Positions 41,609-54,407 are shown, counted from the stretch's first letter. The stretch is DNA of 64,000 nucleotides from Amia ocellicauda (GCF_036373705.1 NW_027102661.1:62001-126000), one strand, 5' to 3'. Translations and numbers: made by a program. Notes: a model not told the origin generated them from the letters alone.

Positions 41609-44600
41609 AAGGCAGAGTGGTATAATCAGTCTTCAACACTCTTTTATTGTACACCACCCTGAACCGTTTGTTTAGTGATCTATTTTCCAACGTGTACCCC
41701 TTTTTATTGCGATAGATCTGATTTCCGGCTGTAATAATCTCACGAGGAGGCGCGTCTTTCTCGGTTACAAAACTTTCTACCAGGGTCGTCAGAGACTTGA
41801 TGTTAATGAGCTTGTTGTTACAATGGTTCAGAGTGAAACCCTTAACTTTCATACAGGTCTTACCCGCAGCCGTTCTGTATGCGTAAGTCTTAGGACCCCC
41901 TGAAACAAACTCCACTATGTGGTCCTGAGGATCTAGTTCGCTCGTTAACTCCCCAAGGTAGTCCCCGAGGGGAGGGACCCAATCCCCTGGCCTGGTGACA
42001 AAGATTACAGAGTCAGTATCATGATAGAGCGTGCGTTCCTGCAACTGATCCATTAAGTTGTACAGTTCAAGCCGGGCGTAAGCCGTGGTAACACCCGTCA
42101 GCGCTCTCTCTTCATCACTGTGCAGACAAGAGGTAGTTTGATTTTCAGTTTCCACACACGTTCTACACAGAGGGAACATCAATTTTCCCGAACACCAGTA
42201 AGGCAACACGGGTAAGAACAGCTCGCGAGGAGGGTACATGGTGACTTTGATCAAACCAAAGTAATGTCCGATTTCGAGAAAGTCACGATAAACAATGGTT
42301 GGACGCCCCACCGGGTACATTTTGGTCTTGTTGACATAAGGGTACAGACTGGTGAAATCATAGTAATCTTTAGGGGCCCTCCACTGGACCTGTGCCACGT
42401 GGTCATTTAAGAATTGAAAGTGTGATACTGCATGTTGTTTGGAAAACATAAATTCTATAAACTGTTCAGGGGTTTTAATCAAGGTTGTGTTTAGACGGTA
42501 ATTTCTTTCCCCAAACTTACCCCACAGACTGTTTAAAATCTGTTTGGACATTTGTCTCTTGGCGGGGTTTACAGTTATGTTCCCCGGCTCTAGACGGATC
42601 CCTTCCTTTTCAAAATATTGCTGAACGTATCGCTCTTTGGCCGCGGAGTCAACACACCATGAGGGATAGCCCGATGCCTCCTGTTTCCCTTTCAGATGGG
42701 TCATAATGTAATCAGCAAAAAGAGTATCAGATTTTTCAGAAAAATGCCAAACCTCATTCACCTTACCGACTCTGTAACCTTTCTCCACCGCCTTGTCAAG
42801 CTCAATGCTACACCAGACACCCGTCAGCGCTCTCTCTTCATCACTGTGCAGACAAGACGTAGTTTGATTTTCAGTTTCCACACACGTTCTACACAGAGGG
42901 AACATCAATTTTCCCGAACACCTGTAAGGCAACATGGGTAAGAACAGCTCGCGAGGAGGGTACATGGTGACTTTGATCAATCCAAAGTAATGTCCGATTT
43001 CGAGAAAGTCACGATAAACAATGGTTGGACGCCCCACCGGGTACATTTTGGTCTTGTTGACATAAGGGTACAGACTGGTGAAATCATAGTAATCTACTCT
43101 CTCACCCTCCTTTACCTCATAATGTAAACAGAGGGCGTTGGTACGACCCCCAAATAACGCATCCCGGGGCTCTAGACGTTCAGGAAAGTCCAAGGTTTCC
43201 ATAAACCGTTGTACCCCCGCTTCCTGTTGCTTCAGGGTCGTCCACTCGTGTTTCCAAATCACCAGCACGTTCAAACCATAGGTGTTTTTTAAAGTTTCAA
43301 TTCGTTCCTGGAAATCATAGTACATATCACCGCAGAGTTTTTGTGTTACGGGGTTAAAGGTGTTTGGGTCGAAGCACTGAGGACAGCCATGGTAAATACA
43401 ACCTGCAAACTCATAAGCGGTACGCCGCCCGGACACGTCGCTAAAACCGTCTAAGTAGTAAGGCCCCATTTTGACTTCCCCTTGATTTAAAGCATGTCTG
43501 ATGAAGATGTTATCCCGGGCACTCAGGTATTCCAGCCACTGTATGGAGACAGTCGAAAAGTTCTTTTGTCTAGCACGATAGTTGTCAGAAGTGGTGACCG
43601 CTATAGTGTTTTTCTGCAAGAAATTGGACCGATACATTTTCATGCAGAGAGACGCTATGGTCACACTTTGCAAAGGGTCGAGACCCGATGTGTTGATAAC
43701 CTCGGCGCAGAAACGCACACAGGCTTCTTTAAGGATCACCACATCATTTTTACAATAAGCGGCCATCTCTTCTCGGAAATCAAAAACACCTCCCTTAACC
43801 GTATTGTACCATTTAAAGAATTCCTCCCTCTCATGAGACATCATAGTATCAACCCCATAATAAGAGGCGGGCGGGTAGGACCCTCGATAATTCTGAGTGT
43901 CCTTAGTATTAAAAAAATGGCAGAACCAACCTTTCTTCTGAGCCTCAAAACCCAGAGCCTTAGGCAAAGCGCTCAATTTCATGGGGAGGAAATTTAACGA
44001 GTCTATGTAACGTTAGTTGAAAGCTTCGTCGGTGAAACACATGATCTTGCTACCCTGAGCTATTATTTTTGGGGTCACCCCATTTTCCACCAGATACTTC
44101 ATCAAAATGTAAGAATCATAACCCTTAGCATTGTGGGCAATAAATGTGTAATTGAGGTATTTTGGACCGCGATACCGCGTAAAGAAATCCCTGACACAAC
44201 TCTCACCGCTAGCTGACCACTCACGATCCAACATGTCAATACAGTGTATATAATTAGCAACGTGGACCCCGTTTTCTTGCCGGCATTCAAAAGCAAAAAA
44301 GACATACCGGTTGTGTGGCGGCTCCTTTTTAACCGGCTGAATAAAGCACTGGTGTTCGGACCCCGGGGTTAAATCAGCATTACAGATCCTGCATCTCGGC
44401 TCCAGACATTTGTGTGGTTTAACCTCATGAAAACGGTACTGAAGGCAACACTGCGGGCAATATTTAGTTTGATCACAATAACTCCGTTTTTTAACCCCCT
44501 CAGCAGCGGCCCTCTGTACCTTATGCTCGGAAAAACAGAACGCTGAGAGACAAATCCTTAAGCAATCTTTACATCGGATGGTAGGGGCCAAACCCTTATG

Positions 44601-45167
44601 ACATTGCGGATTGAAACAGACGTTACAGTAACCGTCACAGCGGTGCTTAAGCTTATCATTGAAGGCCTTATAACACCAATGACAAACATACGAACAACCC
44701 AAAAAAGCCGTCAAACTCTTTATTCCAAAGTAATGACTATCACTTAGGAAGAGAAACAGTGTCTGTGTATGGGTTTCAGGATGTATCTGAAATTTCACAA
44801 ATACTTCCTTTACCTCACAACGGTACCACACAACAATTTTTAAAGACAACAACTCCTCAAACTTGGTGATGTCTGAAAAGGTAACCATCTGTTGAGAGTT
44901 TAAGCCGGCCCTCTGATGAAGCATTAAAGCCTCTTGCAGAGCTTGGGGTTCAGGCATGTCGGGGGTGAGTAGTTTTATTAAACTGTAAGCAAAACAGAGC
45001 TTATTGTCCCCACTGGAACTCACCACTAATTGCCTGAGCTTGGTCCTAATTATGTCGTTCTTCAAGCATTTCGACAGTCTTCTAAGCGCCCCACCCTCAG
45101 GGTTACGAACCACATTCATTACCAGAGACAGACTTTCATCAGCTAAGATGGCTGCGTTACTTTGCAA
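41598..45167 (-). pseudogene. DNA polymerase B, shared TAA and internal copied segment (copy 3)
   Basis: N-terminal and Cys/His parts are open 44013-45167, ending at the shared TAA. Downstream all is open to 41598. Between motif B and motif C, however, about 280 bp (about 42091-42367) repeats the motif A region (about 42815-43090) and replaces about 45 bp of normal sequence, so the motif A segment DYYDFTSLYP occurs twice and the piece ahead of TTAYARLELYNL is lost. The product could not fold normally. Confidence 0.9.
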
Positions 45168-45961
45168 TAACGCTTCGATTTTAGCCAGACATCTAAATTA
45201 TCTCCACTCAGCATTACAGATAGGTTGCTAAACAAATCATCCCCTCTGAGTTCTAACTGTACAACATCTCGAGGTCTGACCCTTTCAGCAACCTGTTCAA
45301 GCATTTTCTGCAAGGCCTCGTGTATGTTGACAAATATTTCTGCATAATTGTCACAATTTAAAAGTTCTGCAAAATTAAAACGCTGAATCATTTCAAAATT
45401 GTTATAGGCCGGTCTATCTATAATCACGGGATCACTGGTACTCTTGGACACATCATCATTTTGAACAAAGCCTTCACCCCCTACATTCTCACAGAGCATG
45501 TCCTCCACAGCCTTATCAGTCTCAGAACCCTCCACATTCCGAACACCCCCACTGCTGACATCTACAAAACCCCCTTTTTGAGGAGGCTCATTTAAAGCCT
45601 GTAAAAGTCCTTCAAAGATATCCAACCGGTTAATGTCAAGACCCTCCTCTATAGTGATGGCTGCTTCTGCCGCCATCCTGTGTTCTAATTGTCTCAAATC
45701 ATTTATAATAGGGGCAGAATTTGGTCGGGGTAGCTCCTCCAAAGCCTCCACCATTTCAAACAAATCGGGGTGAACTAGGGGGTGAACCTCTATAAGCGCT
45801 ACCGGTGGGAGGTGGTTATTTAGATCATTGACCATCTGTAACAGGTCGGGGTTCACCGGTAAGTCTGTTAATTCACATTCTATCGGTGGTAATTGGGGGT
45901 TATTTAAATTATTTATCATTTGTAATAGTTCCAGGTTCATTGGGACATCAGAGGAGTTCAC
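45143..45961 (-). CDS. Acidic repeat segment, probable N-terminal part of PolB (copy 3)
   Basis: 272 open codons as in copies 1 and 2; Asn for Asp in the first repeat (MINNLNN). Confidence 0.55.
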   Translation of the reverse strand: MNSSDVPMNLELLQMINNLNNPQLPPIECELTDLPVNPDLLQMVNDLNNHLPPVALIEVHPLVHPDLFEMVEALEELPRPNSAPIINDLRQLEHRMAAEAAITIEEGLDINRLDIFEGLLQALNEPPQKGGFVDVSSGGVRNVEGSETDKAVEDMLCENVGGEGFVQNDDVSKSTSDPVIIDRPAYNNFEMIQRFNFAELLNCDNYAEIFVNIHEALQKMLEQVAERVRPRDVVQLELRGDDLFSNLSVMLSGDNLDVWLKSKRYCKVTQPS

Positions 45962-46123
45962 AACAGGGCCGGGGATGTTCTCTCGGGAAGGTCTTTTTGG
46001 GGCCCTAGCATGTTCATAATCCTTTAGTTTGTGAGTTCTTTTACCAAGTCAGGACATTTTTTAATTTATTTTTTATTTTTCCAACAACCCACAATAGTAA
46101 GGCGTTTTGTGTCTATTAATACA

Positions 46124-48157
46124 TTAAATACGGTACAATTCGTTAGTAAGGGTATTAATAAGGGTGTTTTGGCTCTCTATCACCAGGTTTTGCCCCACTA
46201 ACACAAGTCTTTGATTTTGTAACTAAGTATGTAGCAACTCATGCCGACCTTCAGGAAGTAGCTCCGGGGGCTGGTGGCCTGGCTCAGCTTCAAAGGATGG
46301 TCGCTCCGGTAAATCTCGGTCGAAGGAGGCAGGGAGCGAGCGTATACTCATGGACGGAGACCAAGAAGGCGTTTGCGGTAACACCCTGGCCAAGCGCGGG
46401 GTACTGTTCCGCGTTTCTGTAGCCAAGAAACGGGTCTGGGGGGACGATGTTGAAACCAGGCCGTCGTTGGGTGGTGTGTCAGCCCTGACTGACGGCGACC
46501 CCTGAGGTTGTTGGATGCCTGTATTTGTTCCGCCCGACAATGCGGCGGGCTGAATCTGGGGTGTTGAATTACCCCCAGAAGGCTGTGGCCTGAGTAGATG
46601 TTGGGGGGTCTCCAAGACCACCGTGGGGGATCCTCTCGGTGATCTCACCGGGGAAGATGTTTGATCCCACTTAGACGGGGTAATTGTCCTCAATAGCTCA
46701 TCCACAGAATGACTATCCCAAGAGTCTTGGGAAGAATAAAAATATACATTACATTTACATCTTTAAACGGCGACAGAAATCAAACTTAAAACAACATGTC
46801 CAGCACATTCAAAACCTTTAGCTTTTTTAGACCTTTGAAAATAGCCTTAGACATTCACTACAACGCCTTATTATTTACAGACAATATATTTATTAGGACT
46901 TGATAATAAATGTAAAACAGAGAAGCCGCTGTAAATAAACTGTTTCTTAAATGTTTCTTTAAAAACTGTAATATTGTTAATAAAACACACACACACACAA
47001 CAACATTTCATTTTTAAACGAACCTTCCAAGTGTAAACGCTTCCTGATCCCGGGACTTCCTGTTTCACAAACGTTTTCACGATCTGTTTAAATATTAAAT
47101 ACAATGAACACCTTCAAGCCTTTTCCTACAACCACTTTAAAACAGAAGTATAATAGCGGGAGATAAGCCAAACAACTTACTAAACCCTTTCGGACGGCTT
47201 TACTTCCTAACCAGACGGTACGGCAATCGGTCATTTCTAAACACGTTCCCCAGAAACAAGCCTAGATCTGTCCGGACTTCTAAAGATCTTTCCCAGAACC
47301 CCCCGCCCTACAGGAAACGGTCACCCATCGCTTAAATATTAGCCCTCAACGGGCAAACAAAGCCCTTTTAAAAACATTAAAGTTTGAAAGATCTTACTTA
47401 CCTCCACAGAATAATCGTTTCTTATGTTTTTCGGCTGGTTTAGCTTTTTGCACCGCTGTGAAGGTAAGAGACATGTTTAACCTTTAACCACACCGCTTTA
47501 TAAAAAGCTTTAACCTCTTACAGGCTGCAGACATATACTCACAGCTATCAGATACCGGGGCTGACGGCCTTTCAGATTCTTGAAAGGTTACGGTTCTCGA
47601 AGGTAAAACGAAACAAGCCCTCGATGTGGAAGGCCTTTCGTTGTCTCGAACCACGTTTCTTAATACTGTTAGACAGGATAATTTTTTTAAAATTAACAAA
47701 ACTGGACTCAAACATCTTACAGAAACGTTATACAAACAAACAGGGGTTTAGTTCTTACCCGGTCGGCAGACAGCCTGTCTAGGGACAACCACTTCTCTTG
47801 GTCGAGACATTAATCACAGGCCTTTCGATAGTTTCTGTGTAATTAAAGAGACCGGCATTAATATATATTAAAACGTTTTCATAACTCTAATGAGCCGCTT
47901 CAAAACCACACACACCCATGCATAAGAACCCATGAGCGCAAACACAAAAATCTTACCGTCGTTGTTCCAGATGATCTCCTCAGCGTTGGGAATTAACTCC
48001 TGTTGACTGACTGAAAAATAATTTTACAGAACTTAAAACAGATGTTATAGCCTTATTTACAATACATGCACACAACACGCTCTGAGTCAATGAAAAGAAT
48101 CTGAAGACTTGCCTAAAAACTCGTTTAAATCGAATCGCTGATGTTGTTTCCGGACAT
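46124..48157 (-). pseudogene. Right-end spliced gene, three lesions (copy 3)
   Basis: Exons at 48113-48157 (1-bp loss as in copy 1), 47957-48010, 47759-47834 (8 bp missing from GATCCTCG region, so 76 not 84 nt), 47543-47665, 47402-47455, 47024-47083 and 46124-46725. The last exon has a TAG (46223-46225) in place of a Leu codon after ELLHT. Confidence 0.65.
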
Positions 48158-48727
48158 TGTTGATCTTTAGTCTTAAATCGAAAGGTCAGTGTGAGTCTGT
48201 CGAGCTGAAGACCAGACCTTCATACTTATACTGATGGCCACATGCCGGATCTGCTTGTAAGGCATTGTTCTGGTCTGGCCTTTGTGCCACCCTGTTACCA
48301 ATTAACATATCAAAACCAACCAATAAAATGACACTGCATCAAATTTCAAATAGAAACCAAGATGGAGACGATCTCTCTCCTCTCTACTCTAAACTTTTAT
48401 TAGAACCTTTTGGTCTCTCAAAAAAACATTTTTAAGCATCAAGACCTATAGTCAACAACCACTAAGAATATTTCAGGCCTTTATAAGCGCTAAAAAACAA
48501 CCTGAGCCTAGAAAATAACTATAAAGATCAAAAATAACTAGCGCTTTTACAGTGATTTTTTTATTTATTTTTTATAGCGATGCTTTGTTTGGTATTAAAC
48601 AAGTCACAAACTACTCAGAACAGCGTTTATCCCCGCAAAAGAGATATTTGGGTTTATTTTACAAAGCTTATAAATTATATAGGTTAAAAGTATTCTGAAT
48701 GTTTTGATATCACACGCCATACCTACT
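48158..48727 (-). promoter_or_regulatory. Right terminus and spliced-gene promoter (copy 3)
   Basis: Matches the copy 1 terminus closely (same TTTATTTATTTTTTATAGCG variant), unlike copy 2. Ends CCTACT at 48722-48727. Confidence 0.5.
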
Positions 48728-48794
48728 GTTGTCTTCTACACCTTACGGTAGCAACAAATCTAACTACTGCTTTACTTTAACAATAATAATGACG

Positions 48795-48851
48795 GCGACC
48801 ACGATGACAACAAGAACAAAACAACAACATCATCATCATCATCATCATCAG
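48795..48851. repeat. ACA/CAT microsatellite
   Basis: Composite triplet repeat with seven CAT units. Confidence 0.85.
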
Positions 48852-49008
48852 ATTTTAATTAAAAGTGGCTACACCAGCGTTTACAATTTCAACCTGTCGA
48901 CGGACGGACGCTCTGAGTGCATCGATTGCGGGCACTCCAATGAAGAAAAGACACCCACCGCCTCCGGGGAACCACGAGGGCAAGCATGACGAAAAGGGCA
49001 CAGTAGGC

Positions 49009-49081
49009 TGTTTCCGCCCGGTTTCGAACCGGGGACCTTTCGCGCGTTGGGCGAACGTGATAACCGCTACACTACGGAAAC
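49009..49081 (-). tRNA. tRNA-Val(AAC)-like gene with C at position 33
   Basis: 73-nt minus-strand tRNA with intact acceptor and B box. The base before anticodon AAC, almost always U33, is C (GCGTTGGGCG on the plus strand), so it is likely impaired. Confidence 0.7.
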
Positions 49082-49445
49082 TGACACCGCTGCCTCTTGC
49101 TTCAAATGGTTACCGTTAAAGCCTGCTGGTAAAACGGGCTCAGGTGTTTCAGGTCGGCTAGGCTGTGAGATGTCGTCTGAAGTGCGGCGAAAGGATGCCA
49201 TTTTCACTGACCTGTTTGGCATTGCTAAAGGGCACATCAGGACACTTTGGAAACTCTTTCAAAGGAAGAACGCCCTGAGCTATGACAAGACTTACACTTA
49301 CCCCAACAAGGTGATGCTCAATGGCTTGTTCAAACAGCTGCTGCTTGTCTTGTGCCACCATCAGACAATCACAGAGCTATTGTGCCTTCTGCACCTTACG
49401 GTAGCAACAAATCTAACTACTGCTTTACTTTAACAATAATAATGA

Positions 49446-49516
49446 CGGCGACCACGATGACAACAAGAACAACAACAAGAACAACAACAACAACATCATC
49501 ATCATCATCATCATCA
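49446..49516. repeat. ACA/AGA/CAT microsatellite
   Basis: Composite triplet repeat ahead of the second tRNA unit. Confidence 0.85.
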
Positions 49517-49680
49517 GATTTTAATTAAAAGTGGCTACACCAGCGTTTACAATTTCAACCTGTCGACGGACGGACGCTCTGAGAGCACCGATTTCGGGCA
49601 CTCCAATGAAGAAAAGCTACCCACCGCCTCCGGGGAACCACGAGGGCAAACAGGATGAAATGGACCGGCCCACAGCAGGC

Positions 49681-49753
49681 TGTTTCCGCCCGGTTTCGAA
49701 CCGGGGACCTTTCGCGTGTTAGGCGAACGTGATAACCGCTACACTACGGAAAC
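49681..49753 (-). tRNA. tRNA-Val(AAC) gene
   Basis: 73 nt on the minus strand, all stems paired, U33, anticodon AAC, B box GGTTCGAAACC. The most canonical tRNA in the window; likely functional. Confidence 0.85.
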
Positions 49754-49952
49754 TGACACCGCCACGTCTTGCTTCAAACGGTTACCGTTGAAGCCTGCTG
49801 GTAAAACGGGCTCACGCATTTCAGGTCGGCTAGACTGTGAGATGGCGTCTGAAGTGCCGCGAAAGGATGCCATTTTCACAGACCTGTTTGGCATTGCTAA
49901 AGGGCACATCAGGACACTTTGGAAACTCTTTCAAAGGCAGGTCGCCCTGCGC

Positions 49953-50540
49953 TTTAAAAGGGATCCCAGCTATGTTGGAGTGGAGCTTTTTGCTTTGGGA
50001 GAGAAGGAGGGTACGTTGGAACCTTTTGAGACGGTAATTGAATACTCTTATGAGGACTGGTTGAAGGTGATGGCCTGGAGAGATCTGGGGCTTGTGGATA
50101 AGACTCTAGAAGGCTTGCAAGAGGGTCCAAGAGAATGCGAAATGGAGTCTCCGACTCAGGGTTTTGAAAGGTGTGAATGGGAAAGCTTGCAGAACTACGG
50201 TAGAGTGGTGAAGAGTCTATCTCAAACTACAGATCGTAAGGTTTTGTTTAGCAGTACCCTGATTACAAACCCTATTGAAGGGGGTGTGGAGGATCCAGAA
50301 AAACAGGTTACTGAAATTATGTTTGACGCCGTGGACTGGCCGTTCTTGAAAGAGGTCATAAACTGTATAAATGATGGTTTTGACATCTTGACCAAATGTT
50401 CGCAACTGGATTTGGTTAGAAGGAGAATATGCTGGATTATGGATTATATATCCCCCTTGAATGACGACGACGATGATAAAACCGACGACGTGTGGGGTTT
50501 TGGAGGGGGGTCTGACGGCTCAGGGGCTACTCTCTTCTAA
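49953..50540 (+). pseudogene. Early gene 1, 5' deleted and joined to tRNA repeat (copy 4)
   Basis: From TTTAAAAGGGATCCC the sequence is early gene 1, complete to its stop with the DDDDDKTDD tail. Upstream bases belong to the tRNA-Val repeat (CAGGTCGCCCTGCGCT). The join is in frame: an ATG at 49842 in the repeat opens a 232-codon chimeric frame. No promoter with the viral TGACGT sites remains. Confidence 0.75.
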
Positions 50541-50618
50541 GAGGGCGGTGTGTCGTGACGTAGTGAAGAGATAGGATAAAAGGCGCAACAATTCATTCAT
50601 GGTTTAAAATTAAAGAGA

Positions 50619-51467
50619 ATGTCTTACCCGAAAGCTGCGGACGTCGACAGGCTCTACAGGCCTCTTCAAACCCGGGATCACCCCTGGTTCTATTCCCCAG
50701 ATTTTGTATACACTCTGGAACCCTCTGACTGCGGTTACCCTCCAAGACCTCAGACCCCGGTCCCTCAGGACGAAACAACATGCGGTGCGATGGATGTCCA
50801 AATGAGTCTCGGGGATCCCCAGCCTCTGGAGCTCATGGAGGGCCTCGATTTTGCCGAACTGTCTACCGTCTGTGCGTCTCAGGAGGGGGTCAGTCCAATG
50901 GATGTAGAAACACCCCACAAACCACCAGGCGACCCAATGAGCATCGGACTGTCCCAGGGGCGTGATGAAGACGCAGGATTTATGCCCGGGGTATGTGACC
51001 AAGTAAGCAGAGTGGTTAAAAGCACCCTGGTGTATATTCTGAGTGCTCTCATCGACCGAGCTCTGAAAGAAGTCTGTCGGGGGTGTGAAGTGAATCACCC
51101 CAGTCAGTTGAGACACAGTTGTTTGTTTGAACCAGACCGTTACTATTTCCTGTTCTATTTCAACGTGTTTTACAGAAGACTGAACAAACCGTGGCTGAAA
51201 CCGGCACTAATCAAGGCGCTGTCTTACTCCCACATACATGTCACTGCGGGACAAGTCCAGAAAATCATAGATGAGATTTTGCTGGAGCTGAAAAAGGAGC
51301 CGTTTATAATAGAGAAACTTGGGCAGCTGGTCAATGACCTGGATGAGCCGAGTAGAAAAACCGCTGGCAAGCTAAAAGCTTATTTCTTCAGTAAAGAAGT
51401 TAAAGCTGGGGGCAGCGACGAGGAATTCGACATCTACGCCACTGATTCAGACTCTGACCTGAACTAA
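50619..51467 (+). CDS. Early gene 2: C/H-motif acidic protein (copy 4)
   Basis: Intact 282 residues, differing from copy 1 by a few substitutions (EPSDCGYPP; QLVNDLDE). Its ATAAAAG and TGACGTA promoter is present upstream. See copy 1 for motifs. Confidence 0.7.
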   Translation: MSYPKAADVDRLYRPLQTRDHPWFYSPDFVYTLEPSDCGYPPRPQTPVPQDETTCGAMDVQMSLGDPQPLELMEGLDFAELSTVCASQEGVSPMDVETPHKPPGDPMSIGLSQGRDEDAGFMPGVCDQVSRVVKSTLVYILSALIDRALKEVCRGCEVNHPSQLRHSCLFEPDRYYFLFYFNVFYRRLNKPWLKPALIKALSYSHIHVTAGQVQKIIDEILLELKKEPFIIEKLGQLVNDLDEPSRKTAGKLKAYFFSKEVKAGGSDEEFDIYATDSDSDLN

Positions 51468-51479
51468 GGGACTTTGAAC

Positions 51480-51872
51480 ATGGGGAATGTTCTGGACTGC
51501 TTCTGCAACTGGTTCTGTCATCAACACTCTGTAGCTAACCTGAGAGCGCTATTACACCATGTGCTTGACAGAAAAGTAGCCAACGCGAGCCTTTTCTCTA
51601 CAGATTTAACCATCGATGAGGATCAACTTTCAAACCTGGAAAAGTGAATGGCTGCTGTAACAAAGACCGGGGGGTACGAACACTGGGATGAAGCGCTCAA
51701 GGGGGCCAAGAATGATATTAGGCCATATCATCAACATCTGTATGACCTTTTGCTGAGCATGTTTAATACACCTCTGTTTACTTTTAAAATAGGTCATATT
51801 GTTGTTTTATTTACATATGTAACTGAGGTGTGTGCCTACAAGATAAAGAAACAGGTATATTTGTTGATATAG
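51480..51872 (+). pseudogene. Early gene 3, in-frame TGA (copy 4)
   Basis: Same MGNV start and TGA (51645-51647) as copies 1 and 3; open again to 51872 with BH1-like FKIGHIVVLFTYVTEV. Confidence 0.5.
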
Positions 51873-52044
51873 ATCAAGTAACCAATCATCTGATTTCTTT
51901 TTGTCTGGACCGTAGAAAAAATTGTTGTGTATGTTATACTTTTCTCAAATGTGTAAAAAGGGGTATCTGCTCTCCTGAAGTTGAATAAAAAACCTTGTAT
52001 AAAAACTTTGCGCATAGTGTGGGTCTGTTTGGTTATTTGACAGA
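51873..52044 (+). promoter_or_regulatory. Early poly(A) and late TATA box (copy 4)
   Basis: AATAAA then TATAAAA at 51998-52004, before the integrase ATG at 52045. Confidence 0.6.
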
Positions 52045-53136
52045 ATGACTCGGCAAGCTCCCCAAATGCAGGAACTATACTACAACCCAGCCAAGATTGG
52101 GGGTTTGGCGGGTAAGAAGGGTTTTCAAAGAGGACTCGCTGAGGCCGGAGTGAAGGTTAATGATGTGGTTGTTTCAGAATGGTTACGGGAACAAGACGCC
52201 TATACCTTACATAAACCTCTCAGGATTAACTTTAAAAGAAACCGCGTATATGCAACTGACATAGACTCACAATGGCAAATGGATCTAGTCGATATGTCAA
52301 ATTTATCAAAACATAACAATGGTCACAAATTGATGTTGATGTGTATCGATGTGTTATCAAAATATGCCTGGGCTCGCATTCTACATAATAAAACAGGTCG
52401 GGCGGTGACAAGGGCCTTTGAGGATATATTGTCCCAGGGTCGATGTCCTAAAAAACTGCAGACTGATAAAGGAAAAGAGTTTCTCAACAGAGAATTTCAG
52501 AATCTACTGAAGAGACACAAAATACATCATTTCACCACCGGTAATGAGCTTAGGGCATCGGTAGTGGAGAGGTTTAACCGCACCATAAAGACCAAAATGT
52601 GGAGATATTTTACAGCGGTCAACACGTTCAAGTATTTTGATAAAGTTCAAGATTTTATCGATGCTTACAACCAAGGGTATCACACCAGTATTAAAATGAA
52701 GCCTTTAGATGTTGATCAAAGTAATTCTTTTAAGGTCTATAAAAAATTATACCGACCATTTATTAAGAAGGGAAAAACTACTTATTAGTTCAACATCGGT
52801 GATGTGGTTCGCGTTTCAAAGCTAAGGAGTACTTTTGCCAAAGGTTATGAACAAACATTTTCTGACGAATATTTTACAGTTACCGAACAGTTGGCTAGAG
52901 ACCCCCCCGTGTACCGGTTAAAAGACTATGACAGGGAGGATATAGAAGGAACGTTTTACGAAGCCGAGTTACAAAAAATTATTGTGGGTAAAGACAGTGT
53001 ATACAGAGTTGAAAAGATATTAGCTGAAAAAACCCAGAACCGGAAAAAATATGTGTTGATGAAATGGCTTGGATGGCCTGAAAAGTTCAATAGTTGGGTC
53101 CCGGAACAACAGGTTTGCGATATTCAATCCTTATAA
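52045..53136 (+). pseudogene. Integrase, TAG after catalytic core (copy 4)
   Basis: DDE core open. A Lys codon is TAG at 52786-52788, the same change as in copy 2; the rest including the chromodomain is open to 53136. Confidence 0.85.
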
Positions 53137-53182
53137 CAACATGCCCGCGGGTGTGTTGGGGGCATTACTTTCGATTCTCAAG

Positions 53183-53915
53183 ATGGAATCAGGAGGCTTC
53201 TACGTGACTCTACCCAGTAATGCCTCTCTCGATATATATCCTAAAAATGAAATATCCAGTTACACGGTACAATTTGGAAAATCTATAGATCTAAGGGGGT
53301 CGTGGGAAGTGGGGTTGGCGGAAATACAGTATCCTTACACTTGGGCTGTTTTACAAGATAAGGATGCCACCTTCGCCATTTTTGATGATGTTAAAAAGAG
53401 TCAATGGACATTCACGATACAAGGAGGTTATTATGACAATGTGGATAAAATATTAGATGAGATGCATAAACAGTTCTCAGAAGGCACCCCCAACATCAAG
53501 CTATATTACAACCCTATTAAAAACAGAGTGTACAAGGTGTCAAAACCAGGTATTAGCATTCAAACCAGCGGCCAACTGGGGCGTATATTTGGGTTCTATT
53601 CTGACACAGAGAGCAGGTTCTCAGAAGTGGTGGGGCGGCTTTTACACTCTTTATGTGTATACGGATATCATAACCCACCAGAGGGTCGGGGATAGTTATG
53701 TCCCCCTTTTGAGAAATGTACTTAATAAAGGTAAAAGCAATGACATGGTCACAATTACTTATGACAAACCACACTACGTACCAGTCTCAAAGACCCACTT
53801 TGACAACATCACGATCGAAGTAAAATCGGATCAGAATATCAACGTACCCTTCCGCTTCGGTAAAGTTAATGTCAAACTACATTTTCGACCCCTGAAACAG
53901 TTTGTACATTATTAA
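53183..53915 (+). pseudogene. Penton-like gene, shared frameshift (copy 4)
   Basis: First frame 53183-53695, continuation in the next frame to 53915, as in copy 1; no private break seen. Confidence 0.65.
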
Positions 53916-53916
53916 A

Positions 53917-54405
53917 ATGGCTACCTCGAGGGGTTATGTAGATCCTAGCGCCTATGTGGATTATTACAAGATGCAAGATGGAACGGCTTGCCCGGTATTG
54001 TAGGAGCCCCCACAATGTATGGCGCCGGTCTAGGAGGACTCTTTCGTGGTCTCTTTAGAATGGCCATACCCCTGCTTAAGAGAGGCTTTGCTATAGCCAG
54101 ACCCCACTTGAAATCAGCGGCTAAAAATATTGTTAGTGACGTGTTCACCAATGTTATGAACCGGGCAGCTAGCCATGTGCATCAGGAGGGTTCGGGTCTC
54201 ATGGTAATGGCGAGGAGGGGGGTAAAAGAAGAAACAGCATGTGTCCACCAGGGGGCGACAAAGATCCGTGGCTAACAAAAAACGAAGAATCTCTCATTCT
54301 CCAACATATCGTGGAAACACTCGGAGAAGGAAGCAGCACAAGAAAAAACCTGCAAAAAGAAAGTCTCAAAGAAAGAAAAATAGAGCCTCAGGATACATCT
54401 TTTAA
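53917..54405 (+). pseudogene. Core protein gene, shifted (copy 4)
   Basis: Carries the 1-bp loss of copy 2 (CAAGATGGAACGG) and further indels near 54215 (one G fewer) and 54252 (one G more) that move the frame again. Confidence 0.75.
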
Positions 54406-54407
54406 AC

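Larger units (their letters stand above)
33678..48727. mobile_element. Endogenous adintovirus/Polinton-like copy 3
   Basis: A 15.05-kb copy, same termini. Damage differs from the others: a core/capsid deletion near 38279, a truncated virion-associated candidate, and a PolB with a segment copied from another part of itself. It keeps an uninterrupted ATPase. Confidence 0.85.
48728..49953. repeat. Host tRNA-Val repeat block before copy 4 (two units)
   Basis: Two tandem units instead of one. The second unit is cut at GCCCTGCGCT, where copy 4 begins within early gene 1. No independent protein gene. Confidence 0.8.
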
